Positions 36,746 through 46,361 of a DNA stretch of 64,000 nt are shown here, in pieces. Under the pieces are notes generated by a model, which saw only the letters and a list, made by a program, of their open reading frames with translations, was not told where the DNA came from and did no database searches. Position numbers and translations under genes: made by a program. Location of the stretch: assembly GCF_900104555.1 (NCBI RefSeq), contig NZ_FNJU01000005.1:194216-258215 (forward strand), given 5' to 3'. Position 1 is the stretch's first letter; every line of letters starts with the position of its first letter. This stretch comes from Litchfieldia salsa (lineage in GTDB: Bacteria; Bacillota; Bacilli; Bacillales; Bacillaceae_L).

Positions 36746-37331
36746 TGTCCAATAGGATGTCTCTATCAGACATAACTCATGGACTGAGCATAGATTCTGT
36801 CCAATAAAATGCCTCTATTAGACATAACTCATGGATTGAGCATAGATTCTGTCCAATAGGATACCTCTATCGGACATAACTCATGAACTGAGCATAGATT
36901 TTGTCCAATAGGATGTCTCTATCGGACATAACTCACTTCCCAAGACTAGATTTTGTCCAATAGGATGCCTCTATCGGACATAACTTACTTCCCAAGATTA
37001 GATTTTGTCCAATAGGATGCCTCTATCGGACATAACTTACTTCCCAAGACTAGATTTTGTCCAATAGGATGCCTCTATCGGACATAACTCACTTCCCAAG
37101 ACTAGATTCTGTCCAATAGGATGCCTCTATCGGACATAACCCACTTCCCAAGACTAGATTCTGTCCAATAGGATGCCTCTATCGAACATAACTCACTTCC
37201 CAAGACTAGATTCTGTCCAATAGGATGCCTCTATCGGAAATAACTCATGAACTTAGCATAGATTCTGTCCAATAGGATGCCTCTATCAGACATAACTCAC
37301 TTCCCAAGACTAGATTCTGTCCGATAAGATC
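36746..37331. repeat. tandem array of 52-bp palindromic units (11 full plus one partial)
   Basis: Units start at 36746, 36798, 36850, 36902, 36954, 37006, 37058, 37110, 37162, 37214, 37266 and 37318, exactly 52 bp apart. Each holds TGTCCAATAG, a 7-nt loop GATGCCT, then CTATCGGACA (10-bp stem, one A-C mismatch) and a 25-bp spacer. Two spacer types occur: ACTCATGRACT-type after units 1-3 and 10, ACTCACTTCCC-type after the others. It fills the yheB-yheA gap; the rest of 36559-37402 shows nothing else. Confidence 0.95.
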
Positions 37332-37402
37332 CCCCCATAAACAATAAGCGAGGGTTAAAATTGTCCTTTAGTATCAACCCAACTTTATATCTAGCCAACG
37401 GC

Positions 37403-38536
37403 TCAATTAATAAAAAGCACAATCAATCCTTGAATCACACCAATTAGACCTCCAAGAAAAGCCCCTAAAAAGGTGATCATTTTAAATTCTCTTCGTGAAA
37501 TTGAAAGGACCATTTCCTCTAAACGCTCAACCGAAAAAGACTCTACCTGCTGTTTCACTATTTCTTCAACACGAAGTACTCTCATCATTTCATCAATTCG
37601 ATTAGATATTAACGTTAATGAAATATCAACTAGCTTTGGTGCACTACTCATAATCGCTGTATTATATAACCCGAGCAATTCATGTATTGGTTTATTAGCA
37701 TACTCTTTGATTGGGAATACCTTGAGCACAGACGATTTTATACCAGAAAGAATAACATCTCTTCCTACTCTTTCTTCTAAATCTCCAACTGTCCATTCTT
37801 GTATCTTATCCCATTCCTTCTCAATAAGCTGCGTTAAAAGATTGCTTGTACCTGGACTATTAATGAATTTCAATATCTCTGGCTGAATTTTATCAATTAG
37901 GCTTTGCTGTCCTAAAAACATTTGAACCATATTACCAAGCATTTTTCTACTTGCAAAGAAATCATCAATCATTATCCCTAGTCTTTGCTTTCCCTCTTCA
38001 CTAGCAAAGTATTCTTCACCTTTTTCAGTAATATAAGATGCTAGTATTGGAATTTTTGAGGAGACGTTTTCTTGAAAATGTGGCGGTAACACAACCTTAA
38101 GTTTATTTTCTTGAAGACTAATCATCCAATCAATATATTTTGATTCAACTAGCCTAATAAGTTTTTCTTCTGTTTTTCCACCTACATCTTCGATTCCAAA
38201 TTTATTTACAAATTCATTTACCGAGCTCTTTGAGGTAAGAAATTTGTCAAGCTCATCCCGAGCCCATTTTTCCAGGGCATCCTTAAACTGTGGATCTAAT
38301 AATTTATGTTTAATACTCTCTGGAGTTAGTAAGTGTTCAACAACCATCTTACCAAGTTGGTTAGCAAGTTCATCTCTTCTCTTCGGAATCAATCCTGGTG
38401 TAAATGGGAGTTTTTTTCCAAAGACATAGATAGGATTATACGGTCTAAACAACATTTTAATGGCTAATGAATTTGTAAATCCCCCGATAACTGCTCCAAT
38501 CACTGTCATAAATAATACTACAAGTAAACCTTCCAT
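37403..38536 (-). CDS. yheB: DUF445 membrane protein YheB
   Basis: 377 residues from ATG at 38536 (GAAAGG upstream; an in-frame TTG at 38545 touches that site). N-terminal helix [20 protein letters not shown], then [33 protein letters not shown], the DUF445 signature, a long helical soluble part and a C-terminal helix ([20 protein letters not shown]). Function unknown. It lies between yheA and the yheC/yheD group, as in B. subtilis. Confidence 0.92.
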   Translation of the reverse strand: MEGLLVVLFMTVIGAVIGGFTNSLAIKMLFRPYNPIYVFGKKLPFTPGLIPKRRDELANQLGKMVVEHLLTPESIKHKLLDPQFKDALEKWARDELDKFLTSKSSVNEFVNKFGIEDVGGKTEEKLIRLVESKYIDWMISLQENKLKVVLPPHFQENVSSKIPILASYITEKGEEYFASEEGKQRLGIMIDDFFASRKMLGNMVQMFLGQQSLIDKIQPEILKFINSPGTSNLLTQLIEKEWDKIQEWTVGDLEERVGRDVILSGIKSSVLKVFPIKEYANKPIHELLGLYNTAIMSSAPKLVDISLTLISNRIDEMMRVLRVEEIVKQQVESFSVERLEEMVLSISRREFKMITFLGAFLGGLIGVIQGLIVLFIN

Positions 38537-38667
38537 TTTTATCAACCTTTCAAATCTCTAAATAATTCTCACAAATATGGGTTAATGTTCATACGATACG
38601 ATATCAGCATTCGCCTATTTATTAATTATAAAGATTGTTTAACTTGTCAGCAAATGAGGGTATCTGA

Positions 38668-40035
38668 ATGACTAAAAAAATCCAAATTGAAATCAGAGCT
38701 GAGTCTGACGAACTGTTTCCTACACCACATACGATTAAAATTAGTGGTCCTGTCACCTCGCTATTTAAAATTGAACAAGGTCAACCCATTAATCTTTATT
38801 GTGGGAGGAATAGTCAGGAAGTTCAGACCGTAAGTATAAAAGAAAGTGAACCAATTATATATTGTAGCCTATCTTTATTAAAAAAACTTTCATTACCACA
38901 TGAATCATTCTCCATCACATTCGCTCAAATTGGCAACCATACGTTTTCCCTTGGGCCTATTTTGTGTGTTGTAACTGAAATTCGTGAAAGCAAAGGTGTG
39001 ATTTCACTTGGCTCAATAGAAGGATACTGTGAGGAGTTGGCCACATATTGCGAACGTTTAGGTATACTTTTTTATTTAACTGGTCTTACACTTTTCCATG
39101 AAAATGTAGGATATATTTTTCAACAAGGATCTTGGAAAAAAAGTACCGTACCTAACCCTCATGTTGTCCATAATCGAATTCATTCGAGAAAAAGAGAAAA
39201 ATCCGAGCTATTTAAGCAGTTTTCAACAAAATTAACTGAACTAGAAATCCCCTATTATAATGATCACTTTCTCAATAAATGGGAAGTTCATGAAGTGTTA
39301 GAAAAAGAAGAGCATCTATCACCTTATGTACCTGAAACGAACTTGCTCCTTAATAAACAAGTCTTAGAAGAAATGCTTGCCAAACACTCTTACGTATTCA
39401 TAAAACCAATTCACGGTAGTCAAGGCAGAAAGATATTTAAAATTAACGTGTTGGATGATGGTTCCTATGAACTTGATTATACAACCTTTGCAAAAGAGAT
39501 GGAGACAAAATATGATACGATCCATTCCTTGTTCCTTTCATTAAGAACTAGGCTAAATAAGCAAGGTTATATTATACAACAAGGTATACCATTGTTTTCG
39601 TATCAGGGAAGACCATTGGATTTTCGCTTTCTATGTCAAAAGGCTGAAAAGAATGACTGGAAAATCACCTCAATCGTAGCACGTGTTTCAGCAAAAGATG
39701 ATTTTGTTTCAAATCTTTCCAGAGGTGGAGAAGTTAAGAAAATTGAAGAAGTACTAAAAGAGTCCTTTTTAGAAAAGGACATACGACAAATCAAAAAATT
39801 GATGAGTGAATTAGCAACAGAGATTGCCTCATTAATAGACTCATCAATACCTGGCTTCTTTGGCGAGTTAGGGATTGATTTAGCTCTTGATAAGGAGGGA
39901 AAACCTTGGTTAATTGAAGTTAATACGAAACCTTCAAAGGACCAAGACCCAAAACGCTTTTCTTCCAAAATTAGACCGAGTGCAAAAGCAATTATCAAGC
40001 ACTGTTTATATTTAGCAAATTACCCCGAGGAGTGA
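38668..40035 (+). CDS. yheD: YheC/YheD-family ATP-grasp coat-associated protein, paralogue 1
   Basis: 455 residues. An N-terminal domain of about 170 residues is followed by the YheC/D ATP-grasp domain, with VFIKPIHGSQGRKIFKI (ATP-binding lysine strand), PLDFRFLCQK and FGELGIDLALDKEGKPWLIEVNTKPS (metal-binding Glu/Asn). B. subtilis YheD forms rings around the forespore; catalytic activity is unproven. First of four related genes on the plus strand, divergent from yheB. The next gene starts 6 bp after its stop. Confidence 0.9.
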   Translation: MTKKIQIEIRAESDELFPTPHTIKISGPVTSLFKIEQGQPINLYCGRNSQEVQTVSIKESEPIIYCSLSLLKKLSLPHESFSITFAQIGNHTFSLGPILCVVTEIRESKGVISLGSIEGYCEELATYCERLGILFYLTGLTLFHENVGYIFQQGSWKKSTVPNPHVVHNRIHSRKREKSELFKQFSTKLTELEIPYYNDHFLNKWEVHEVLEKEEHLSPYVPETNLLLNKQVLEEMLAKHSYVFIKPIHGSQGRKIFKINVLDDGSYELDYTTFAKEMETKYDTIHSLFLSLRTRLNKQGYIIQQGIPLFSYQGRPLDFRFLCQKAEKNDWKITSIVARVSAKDDFVSNLSRGGEVKKIEEVLKESFLEKDIRQIKKLMSELATEIASLIDSSIPGFFGELGIDLALDKEGKPWLIEVNTKPSKDQDPKRFSSKIRPSAKAIIKHCLYLANYPEE

Positions 40036-40041
40036 TCATCA

Positions 40042-41124
40042 TTGGTATCGTTAGGATTCATTACTGTCCACCCTGCACAAGAAATTACGTATATTACTGA
40101 AATAGCAAAACGCGCAAAGCAATATGGAATAATCGTTTACCGTTTTACTCCAACTAATATCGAACCTGGTTCACAGCTCATACATGGTCAAGTCTATGAT
40201 CAACAGGAAGAACAATGGAAACAAGATACCTTTTCACTACCGGAATTTCTTTATGACCGTTGTTTTTATGGGAACGACCCATTATCAAAAAAAGCCCAGC
40301 CCATTATGAACTGGTTAAAGTTAAATCCTAGTACAACATTTATCGGTTATGGTCTCCCAAATAAATTAGAAATATATCAAACACTGAAACAAGATAAAGA
40401 TCTAACATTTTATCTTCCACACACAAAGAAGGCGACATCAAGCCAAAAGATATTGAGTTACTTGGCAAAGGAAAAAAAAATCATTTTAAAGCCTATTAGT
40501 GGATCAATGGGAAAAGGAATCATCGGCTTGTTCTTGGAAAAAGAAGGGATTAGGGTAGTTACTCATCAACGTAAAAATCTGATTAAAAAGTTCTTTTCTA
40601 CGAAAAAGTCAATAACCGATTACTTGGATAGACTTCTACAAACTCAATCATTTCTTTGCCAGCCATTCCTTCCTATTCAAGATTCTCAGGATTTCCCCTT
40701 TGATCTCCGAATATTAGTACAAAAAAATAAGGATGGTCAGTGGCAAGAAATAGGTCGAGGCATTAGAAAAGGTGGAAAAAACTTTTTAATATCCAATATT
40801 GGAAGTGGAGGAGAAGTTATTCCTTTTGAAGAGTGGTCAAAGGGTCTCTCCCAAAGTGAGCTTTACTTATTAAACGAAAATATAAATACCATTATTAGCA
40901 AGCTCCCTAACGTATTAGAAACCAAGGTTCAACGGTTATTTGAATTAGGTATTGATCTTGGTTTGGCCAGTGATGGGTCGGTTTGGATACTTGATACGAA
41001 CTCAAAGCCTGGTAGAAAAGTTGTCTTAAGCACCAGTCCAAATAAGACAGAAGAAATTTATCAAGCACCACTTCTCTATTGTTTATACCTTTCAGAACAA
41101 TCAATTAAGACAAATGGGAGTTGA
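40042..41124 (+). CDS. yheC: YheC-like ATP-grasp protein, paralogue 2
   Basis: 360 residues from TTG, with GAGGAG 9 nt upstream. It lacks the long N-terminal domain of its neighbours and begins directly with the YheC-type SLGFITVHPAQEITYITEIAK. ATP-grasp features: IILKPISGSMGKGIIGL, PFDLRILVQKNKDG, LFELGIDLGLASDGSVWILDTNSKPG; the usual EvN is DTN here. Length agrees with B. subtilis YheC. Stop and next start are within 6 bp, so the four genes form one operon. Confidence 0.88.
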   Translation: MVSLGFITVHPAQEITYITEIAKRAKQYGIIVYRFTPTNIEPGSQLIHGQVYDQQEEQWKQDTFSLPEFLYDRCFYGNDPLSKKAQPIMNWLKLNPSTTFIGYGLPNKLEIYQTLKQDKDLTFYLPHTKKATSSQKILSYLAKEKKIILKPISGSMGKGIIGLFLEKEGIRVVTHQRKNLIKKFFSTKKSITDYLDRLLQTQSFLCQPFLPIQDSQDFPFDLRILVQKNKDGQWQEIGRGIRKGGKNFLISNIGSGGEVIPFEEWSKGLSQSELYLLNENINTIISKLPNVLETKVQRLFELGIDLGLASDGSVWILDTNSKPGRKVVLSTSPNKTEEIYQAPLLYCLYLSEQSIKTNGS

Positions 41125-41129
41125 GGTTT

Positions 41130-42494
41130 ATGGATACATTACAGATAAATATAATTTCAGGTGAAGAGTCGACCATTTATTTACCCAAACAACTTAAACA
41201 TCTGGGTGAGATTACACATGTAGCATTTGGAACAATCTCATGCAAATGTAGGATGAAACTGACAGACAGTGAAGAGAAAATACTAACTATTTCAGAAGAC
41301 CTCTACACTACTCTTAAATTACCAAATAATAGTACTACTTATTTAATTGTCCATGAAAATACTCTGTATTTAGGTCCACTAGTTGGGATTTTTACTGCAG
41401 GATTTACGGATAGCTTATTGAGACCTATTGGTGAAAGATCGATCTTTTTTTCTAAACTACTTTCTGCGGAGAAAGCTGTAGGTGCGATTCCCTTTGTATT
41501 TGGTGCACACCACATTGACTGGGAAAATGGATTAATAACTGGTTTATTTTATCTAAAAGATGGTTGGAAAAAGATTGAAGTCCCTTTCCCAAATGTTATT
41601 TATGATCGTTTGCCCAACCGAAGAATTGAAAATCATCAAGCCTTAAAAAAAGTGAAAGAAAAACTAACTCAAGAGTATTTAATTCCATGGTTTAACCCAG
41701 GGTTCTTTGATAAATGGGAAATACACCAATTATTAATGAATGTTGATAACGTCTCTTCCTTTTTACCTGAAACACATAAAAATCCAAACTTTGCATTGAT
41801 TGAGACAATGTTATCTAAATATCAACATGTTTACTTAAAACCAGCAAATGGGAGTCTTGGCCTGGGCGTATTCCAAATTATTTATTCACGTGAAGAAGAA
41901 GCTTATTATTGTAGGTTTAAAGATGTTGAGACGCAAAAAAATCGTCTCCAAAAGTATTCATCACTTGAAGCACTGATCAACTTTTTATTTAGAAAAAAAC
42001 AACTCAAACATTATATTGTTCAACAAGGGATTACCCTTCTAAGAACCGATCATAAGACCATTGATTTCCGTGTTCATACGAATAAAAACAAGGAAGGAAA
42101 GTGGCAGTTAAGTGTCATTGCTGGGAAAATTGCCGGTAGAGGAAGTGTTACAACCCATATTAATAGTGGTGGTGTTGTAAAAACGTTAGATGAAATATTC
42201 ACTGATACAAAAGAATGTCAGGAAATAACACAAAAACTAGCACATACAGCTTTGGCTCTAAGTAAAGCAATTGATAGCAAAATTGTTGGGACGATTGGAG
42301 AGATTGGTTTCGATTTAGGTATTGATAAGCAAGGAAATATATGGGTTTTTGAAGCTAATTCTAAGCCAGGTCGATCCATTTTTGCACATCCAAGATTACG
42401 TGAAAATGATCTGTTAACAAGGAAATTATTTCTTCAATATGCCATTCATTTAACTGAAACTACGATAAAAAAGCCAGAGGAAGTTCATCAATGA
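41130..42494 (+). CDS. YheC/YheD-family ATP-grasp protein, paralogue 3
   Basis: 454 residues from ATG at 41130, with GGGAG 9 nt upstream; an in-frame TTG at 41121 abuts that site. Same two-domain layout as paralogue 1: HVYLKPANGSLGLGVFQI, TIDFRVHTNKNKEGKW, TIGEIGFDLGIDKQGNIWVF-EANSKPGRS. It shares clear resemblance with paralogue 1 across both domains, suggesting duplication. It overlaps paralogue 4 by 4 bp. Confidence 0.88.
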   Translation: MDTLQINIISGEESTIYLPKQLKHLGEITHVAFGTISCKCRMKLTDSEEKILTISEDLYTTLKLPNNSTTYLIVHENTLYLGPLVGIFTAGFTDSLLRPIGERSIFFSKLLSAEKAVGAIPFVFGAHHIDWENGLITGLFYLKDGWKKIEVPFPNVIYDRLPNRRIENHQALKKVKEKLTQEYLIPWFNPGFFDKWEIHQLLMNVDNVSSFLPETHKNPNFALIETMLSKYQHVYLKPANGSLGLGVFQIIYSREEEAYYCRFKDVETQKNRLQKYSSLEALINFLFRKKQLKHYIVQQGITLLRTDHKTIDFRVHTNKNKEGKWQLSVIAGKIAGRGSVTTHINSGGVVKTLDEIFTDTKECQEITQKLAHTALALSKAIDSKIVGTIGEIGFDLGIDKQGNIWVFEANSKPGRSIFAHPRLRENDLLTRKLFLQYAIHLTETTIKKPEEVHQ

Positions 42495-43684
42495 TTCAAG
42501 TTTACTATGACCCAACAAAAAAAAACTGGTATCATCAATTACAATCACAGAAATTTACGTGGGGAAAGGAAAAGAAAGTCATTTCCTATTTCGGGGGCAA
42601 TGTGAAAACAATGCTCCCTTTCTCTATATCCGAAAATAGTGGAAGACTAAGCCCAATTGTTGGAATTTTAGCAGGGAATTCTAAGACTAAAACGACATTT
42701 AGTGGTAATGCAGCTACCTTCATTCGGATACAGAAAGAACTGGAAAAACAAGGATCTTTATGTGTAGTGTTCACACCATCATCAGTAGGAGCTAGCGAAG
42801 TAAATGGATTTTATTATCTTAGAAAAGTTAAAAAATGGGTACGAATTAAAACACCGTTACCTGATATCGTGTACAATCGAATACCTTATCGGAAAATGGA
42901 AAAGGACTTTGACTATTCACAATTACTAACACTATTAGAACAAAAGAACATCCCATATTTTAACCCCTCCTTTTTCTCGAAATGGTCTGTTTATCAGTCA
43001 TTGAGACAAAATCCAAAAATACAGAGCTATCTTCCTGACACAACCCTATATTCATTAGATTCCTTGATTATGATGATTGAGAAATATAAATGTGTCTACC
43101 TTAAATCAGACCAAGGTCATAAAGGAAAAGGTCTTTTTAGGATAAGAAAACACAATCACGGCTTTTCGCTTGCTTCCTTAGACCAACAACTGCACTTCAA
43201 TAGCCTAATTGAACTAGATAACTACTTAGGTCCCTTCTTAGAAAAAGATAAGTACTTAGTGCAAGAATCAATTGTCTCTGATACGTTCGAATCTAAACGG
43301 TATGATATTCGTATTCTAGTTCATCTAAGTCATGATAATCACTACCGGATAAGTGGTACTGGGATTAGATTGTCTGGAAAAAACGATCTTACTACACATG
43401 TTCCTAACGGGGGAAAAATTATAAGTTTATCTATTGTTGAAGATCGTATTAATGAAAAGCTACTAAGCAACATTGTGGAGGAAATTGGCCATCAACTAAG
43501 TAAAGATTTAAAAGCATCAATTGGTGAGTTTTCCGTTGACATTGGGAAAACTCCTAAAAATGACTATTATATATTCGAGGTCAATTCCAAACCAATGGTC
43601 TTCGATGAACCTCATATTAGAAATGACGGTTTAGCTAATCTAATAGCCTTCCTAATTACACAAGCGAAGGATTATCAAAACTAG
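42491..43684 (+). CDS. YheC/YheD-family ATP-grasp protein, paralogue 4
   Basis: 397 residues, ATG overlapping the previous stop (ATGA). It opens with a shorter N-terminal piece (MIQVYYDPTKKNWYHQ) and the segment LSPIVGILAGNSKTKTTF, then the ATP-grasp part: VYLKSDQGHKGKGLFRI, RYDIRILVHLSHDNHY, SIGEFSVDIGKTPKNDYYIF-EVNSKPM. Note SVDIG replaces the usual GIDLG. Last gene of the operon. Confidence 0.86.
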   Translation: MIQVYYDPTKKNWYHQLQSQKFTWGKEKKVISYFGGNVKTMLPFSISENSGRLSPIVGILAGNSKTKTTFSGNAATFIRIQKELEKQGSLCVVFTPSSVGASEVNGFYYLRKVKKWVRIKTPLPDIVYNRIPYRKMEKDFDYSQLLTLLEQKNIPYFNPSFFSKWSVYQSLRQNPKIQSYLPDTTLYSLDSLIMMIEKYKCVYLKSDQGHKGKGLFRIRKHNHGFSLASLDQQLHFNSLIELDNYLGPFLEKDKYLVQESIVSDTFESKRYDIRILVHLSHDNHYRISGTGIRLSGKNDLTTHVPNGGKIISLSIVEDRINEKLLSNIVEEIGHQLSKDLKASIGEFSVDIGKTPKNDYYIFEVNSKPMVFDEPHIRNDGLANLIAFLITQAKDYQN

Positions 43685-43760
43685 ATTTTCTTTACACATA
43701 AATTACCATTATTGATTCTCTGGCTTTAATCAAACAATAAATGTTAAAGGGGGATTTCTA

Positions 43761-43946
43761 ATGGCTTCTTATAATAATAAAGAACGTGAAGATTTACCTA
43801 ATGAAGGTAGGGAAAAAGCATTAATCGATATTGAGCGGTTCATTGATGACGGCCTAGCAGGTGGAACTGTGAACCGATATCATGGATCTACAAACATCGA
43901 AGAAGCACGGGATTTACCACACGAAGACCCACCAAACGAAGGATAA
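43761..43946 (+). CDS. small acidic hypothetical protein, 61 aa
   Basis: MASYNNKEREDLPNEGREKA at the start and ARDLPHEDPPNEG at the end give two related DLP-x-E/N-EG pieces. Soluble, strongly charged, no helix for a membrane. AAAGGGGG lies about 7 nt before ATG, which supports expression. No family recognised; its position behind coat-associated genes hints at sporulation but nothing more. Confidence 0.6.
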   Translation: MASYNNKEREDLPNEGREKALIDIERFIDDGLAGGTVNRYHGSTNIEEARDLPHEDPPNEG

Positions 43947-44012
43947 AATAATCGTACAAATAAGGATGAGACAAAACCAAGTCTCTCCTTATTTTTTTTG
44001 TTATAATAAAAA

Positions 44013-44134
44013 GAAAAGCGCAAGGTGCCCGCTTATCGGCGACAGGCATAAGACGAGCCGGCTTGAAGGTTGCTTTTTAACCTTCTAGACGGATTGGCTT
44101 ATGACCCCGAGCCGATGGCACCTGGAGCTAGACA
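44013..44134 (+). repeat. dispersed palindromic element, family B, copy 3
   Basis: Opens GAAAAGCGCAAGGTGCC, closes GGCACCTGGAGCTAGACA, with GGCATAAGACGAGCCGGC opposite GATTGGCTTATG. Closest to copy 1 at 17919, including the GGTTGCTTTTTAACC tip hairpin. Confidence 0.82.
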
Positions 44135-44138
44135 ATAA

Positions 44139-44183
44139 GAAAAGCGCAAGGTGCCTGTTCAGCCCCGACAGGCATAAGACGAA
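44139..44183 (+). repeat. family B element, truncated copy 4 (5' third only)
   Basis: Begins with the same GAAAAGCGCAAGGTGCC as copy 3, four bp after that copy ends, and stops after GGCATAAGACGAATA. The SD of the PucR-type gene follows directly. The missing part suggests a partial duplication or recombination between copies. Confidence 0.75.
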
Positions 44184-44205
44184 TACTATAGAGGAGAAAT
44201 GGTTT

Positions 44206-45114
44206 ATGTTAGAAAAATTAAAAAATCATTACAAAGATGCGTTTGTCCTTGGGTATACTGTTGACTTGAAAAATCTTTATCAATGGTATGTTTCTGATGA
44301 AGGAATTACATTTGGGTTGGATATAAAAAAGATATCTGAGCGTGAACGGTCCCTACTATCAACTTTATTTACACCTATTGAACAGCGAACAATCCAAATG
44401 AATGAAGAACAGAAATCGTGGTTTAATTTTCTCTTTGGCTCACAAGATTCTGTAATAATTAACAAGAACTACCAAACCTGCCGATTTATCCATTTTCAAA
44501 CAAATAAGCCAATTACAGAGCCTACTGATTTTAGCGAAGCTTTACAGGCTATGTTTCCTTATACCATTAATATCTTGTGGGAAAATGATCGTCATGGAAT
44601 CGTAATTGATACACATTTTGACCAAAAGGAAGATTTTCAAGTCAACTTTGAAGAAATCTCCGATACCATCACAACTGACTTCTACATAACCATTCGTTTT
44701 TTTATTGGACAAGTCTATCCTTTTCACAAAGGTCTAAAAGAGGATTTTCTGTGGGAAAAAACTTGTTTTAATAAATCGCTTCAATTTCTGTCTAAACGTA
44801 CTACCTTTCGTTTACATGAGGTTCTACCCTATATAATTCTTGAGGAACTAAACCCCCTCTTAAAGCAAAAGCTAACAGACTCTGTATTACAAGAATTACA
44901 TTCAGATAAAGAACTACTTGACACCGTGAAAGTATTTTTGGAAAGCAATTTAAATGTTAGTTTAGCAGCAAAAAAACTGTACATGCATCGCAATAGTCTA
45001 CAGTATCGCATAGACAAATTCATTGAAAAAACAGGGATTGATATTAAGCACTTTCAAGGTGCAATCACGACATACTTAGCCATTATAAATCAAGAACAAT
45101 TCTTAGATTCGTAG
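44206..45114 (+). CDS. PucR-type helix-turn-helix regulator
   Basis: 302 residues from ATG at 44206, with GAGGAG 9 nt upstream. Longer frames run back into the repeats and are artefacts. The C terminus holds the PucR/CdaR HTH: LDTVKVFLESNLNVSLAAKKLYMHRNSLQYRIDKF. The N-terminal two thirds has no recognised sensor domain. It lies about 120 bp upstream of msmX on the same strand; control of sugar uptake is plausible but inferred from position only. Confidence 0.82.
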   Translation: MLEKLKNHYKDAFVLGYTVDLKNLYQWYVSDEGITFGLDIKKISERERSLLSTLFTPIEQRTIQMNEEQKSWFNFLFGSQDSVIINKNYQTCRFIHFQTNKPITEPTDFSEALQAMFPYTINILWENDRHGIVIDTHFDQKEDFQVNFEEISDTITTDFYITIRFFIGQVYPFHKGLKEDFLWEKTCFNKSLQFLSKRTTFRLHEVLPYIILEELNPLLKQKLTDSVLQELHSDKELLDTVKVFLESNLNVSLAAKKLYMHRNSLQYRIDKFIEKTGIDIKHFQGAITTYLAIINQEQFLDS

Positions 45115-45235
45115 ACATGCACGAAAGCACTTTCATTTCTTTGTGCAACGTTTACATATACGATAATAGGCCGATTACGCTAAACTATGGTTATAAAGAA
45201 AACGATTTCAAAACAAAATCATAGGAGGCACTAAA

Positions 45236-46333
45236 ATGGCTGAACTTAAATTACAAAACATTTATAAAATTTATGACAAAGATGTAACTGCAGTAACTGA
45301 TTTTAACCTTCACATTCAAGATAAAGAATTTATCGTATTCGTAGGACCATCTGGTTGTGGTAAATCAACTACTTTACGTATGATTGCTGGATTAGAAGAA
45401 ATTTCACAAGGAGATTTCTACATTGATGACAAGCGTGTTAACGATGTAGCTCCAAAAGACCGTGACATCGCGATGGTGTTCCAGAACTATGCATTATATC
45501 CACATATGAATGTTTATGATAATATGGCATTTGGTCTTAAACTACGTAAGTTTCCTAAAGCGGAAATCGATCAACGCGTAAAAAATGCTGCTAATATTCT
45601 TGGTCTGACAGAATATTTAGATCGTAAGCCAAAAGCGTTATCTGGTGGACAACGTCAGCGTGTTGCACTTGGTCGTGCAATCGTTCGTGATGCAAAGGTT
45701 TTCTTAATGGATGAGCCTTTATCAAACCTTGATGCAAAGCTTCGTGTAGCGATGCGTGCTGAAATTTCAAAGCTTCACCAACGTCTTCAAACAACAACTA
45801 TTTATGTAACGCATGACCAAACTGAAGCGATGACAATGGCTACTCGTCTTGTTGTTATGAAGGATGGTATTATCCAACAAGTTGGAGCTCCAAAAGAAGT
45901 TTATGATAACCCAGAAAACGTATTCGTTGCTGGATTCATCGGTTCACCTGCAATGAACTTCTTCACAGGTACTCTAAAAGACAATAACTTCGTTACTGGT
46001 AATGTTACAGTTGCTGTACCAGAAGGCAAAATGAAAGTGTTACGTGATCGTGGGTACTCAAACAAAGAAGTAGTTCTTGGTATTAGACCAGAGGACATTC
46101 ATGATGAGCCAGTATTCATTGATGCTTCTAAAAACACAACAGTTACAGCTAAAATCGAAGTTGCAGAACTGATGGGTGCTGAAACAATGTTATACTCTCA
46201 AGTAGCTGGACAAGAATTCGTTGCTCGTGTTGATTCTCGTACAGATATTAAACCAGGTCAAGAATTAGCCTTAGCATTTGATATGAACAAAGTTCATTTC
46301 TTCGATGCTGAAACAGAAGAAAGAATCCGTTAA
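45236..46333 (+). CDS. msmX: multi-sugar ABC transporter ATPase MsmX
   Basis: 365 residues, CUT1-type ATPase. Walker A GPSGCGKST (37-45), Q-loop VFQNYALYPHMNV, signature LSGGQRQRVALGRAIVRD, Walker B VFLMDEPLSNLD, then a C-terminal OB-type regulatory domain (VVLGIRPEDIHDEP). MsmX is the shared energy source of several Bacillus oligosaccharide importers, encoded away from them, as here. ATAGGAGG precedes ATG; strong codon bias suggests high expression. Confidence 0.95.
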   Translation: MAELKLQNIYKIYDKDVTAVTDFNLHIQDKEFIVFVGPSGCGKSTTLRMIAGLEEISQGDFYIDDKRVNDVAPKDRDIAMVFQNYALYPHMNVYDNMAFGLKLRKFPKAEIDQRVKNAANILGLTEYLDRKPKALSGGQRQRVALGRAIVRDAKVFLMDEPLSNLDAKLRVAMRAEISKLHQRLQTTTIYVTHDQTEAMTMATRLVVMKDGIIQQVGAPKEVYDNPENVFVAGFIGSPAMNFFTGTLKDNNFVTGNVTVAVPEGKMKVLRDRGYSNKEVVLGIRPEDIHDEPVFIDASKNTTVTAKIEVAELMGAETMLYSQVAGQEFVARVDSRTDIKPGQELALAFDMNKVHFFDAETEERIR

Positions 46334-46361
46334 TAGGCCCCCTTATTAATTGATATATATA

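Noticed and set aside
36746-37331. CRISPR array
   Set aside because: The repeat covers the whole 52-bp unit; spacers are two alternating types, not unique sequences, and no cas genes are present.
43882-44205. ORFs running through family B copies and extending the PucR-type gene N terminus
   Set aside because: The upstream codons are repeat sequence; the SD and ATG at 44206 define the real start.
45141-45157. cre site upstream of msmX (TGTGCAACGTTTACA)
   Set aside because: Half-site spacing does not fit cre (one extra base), so I do not call it.
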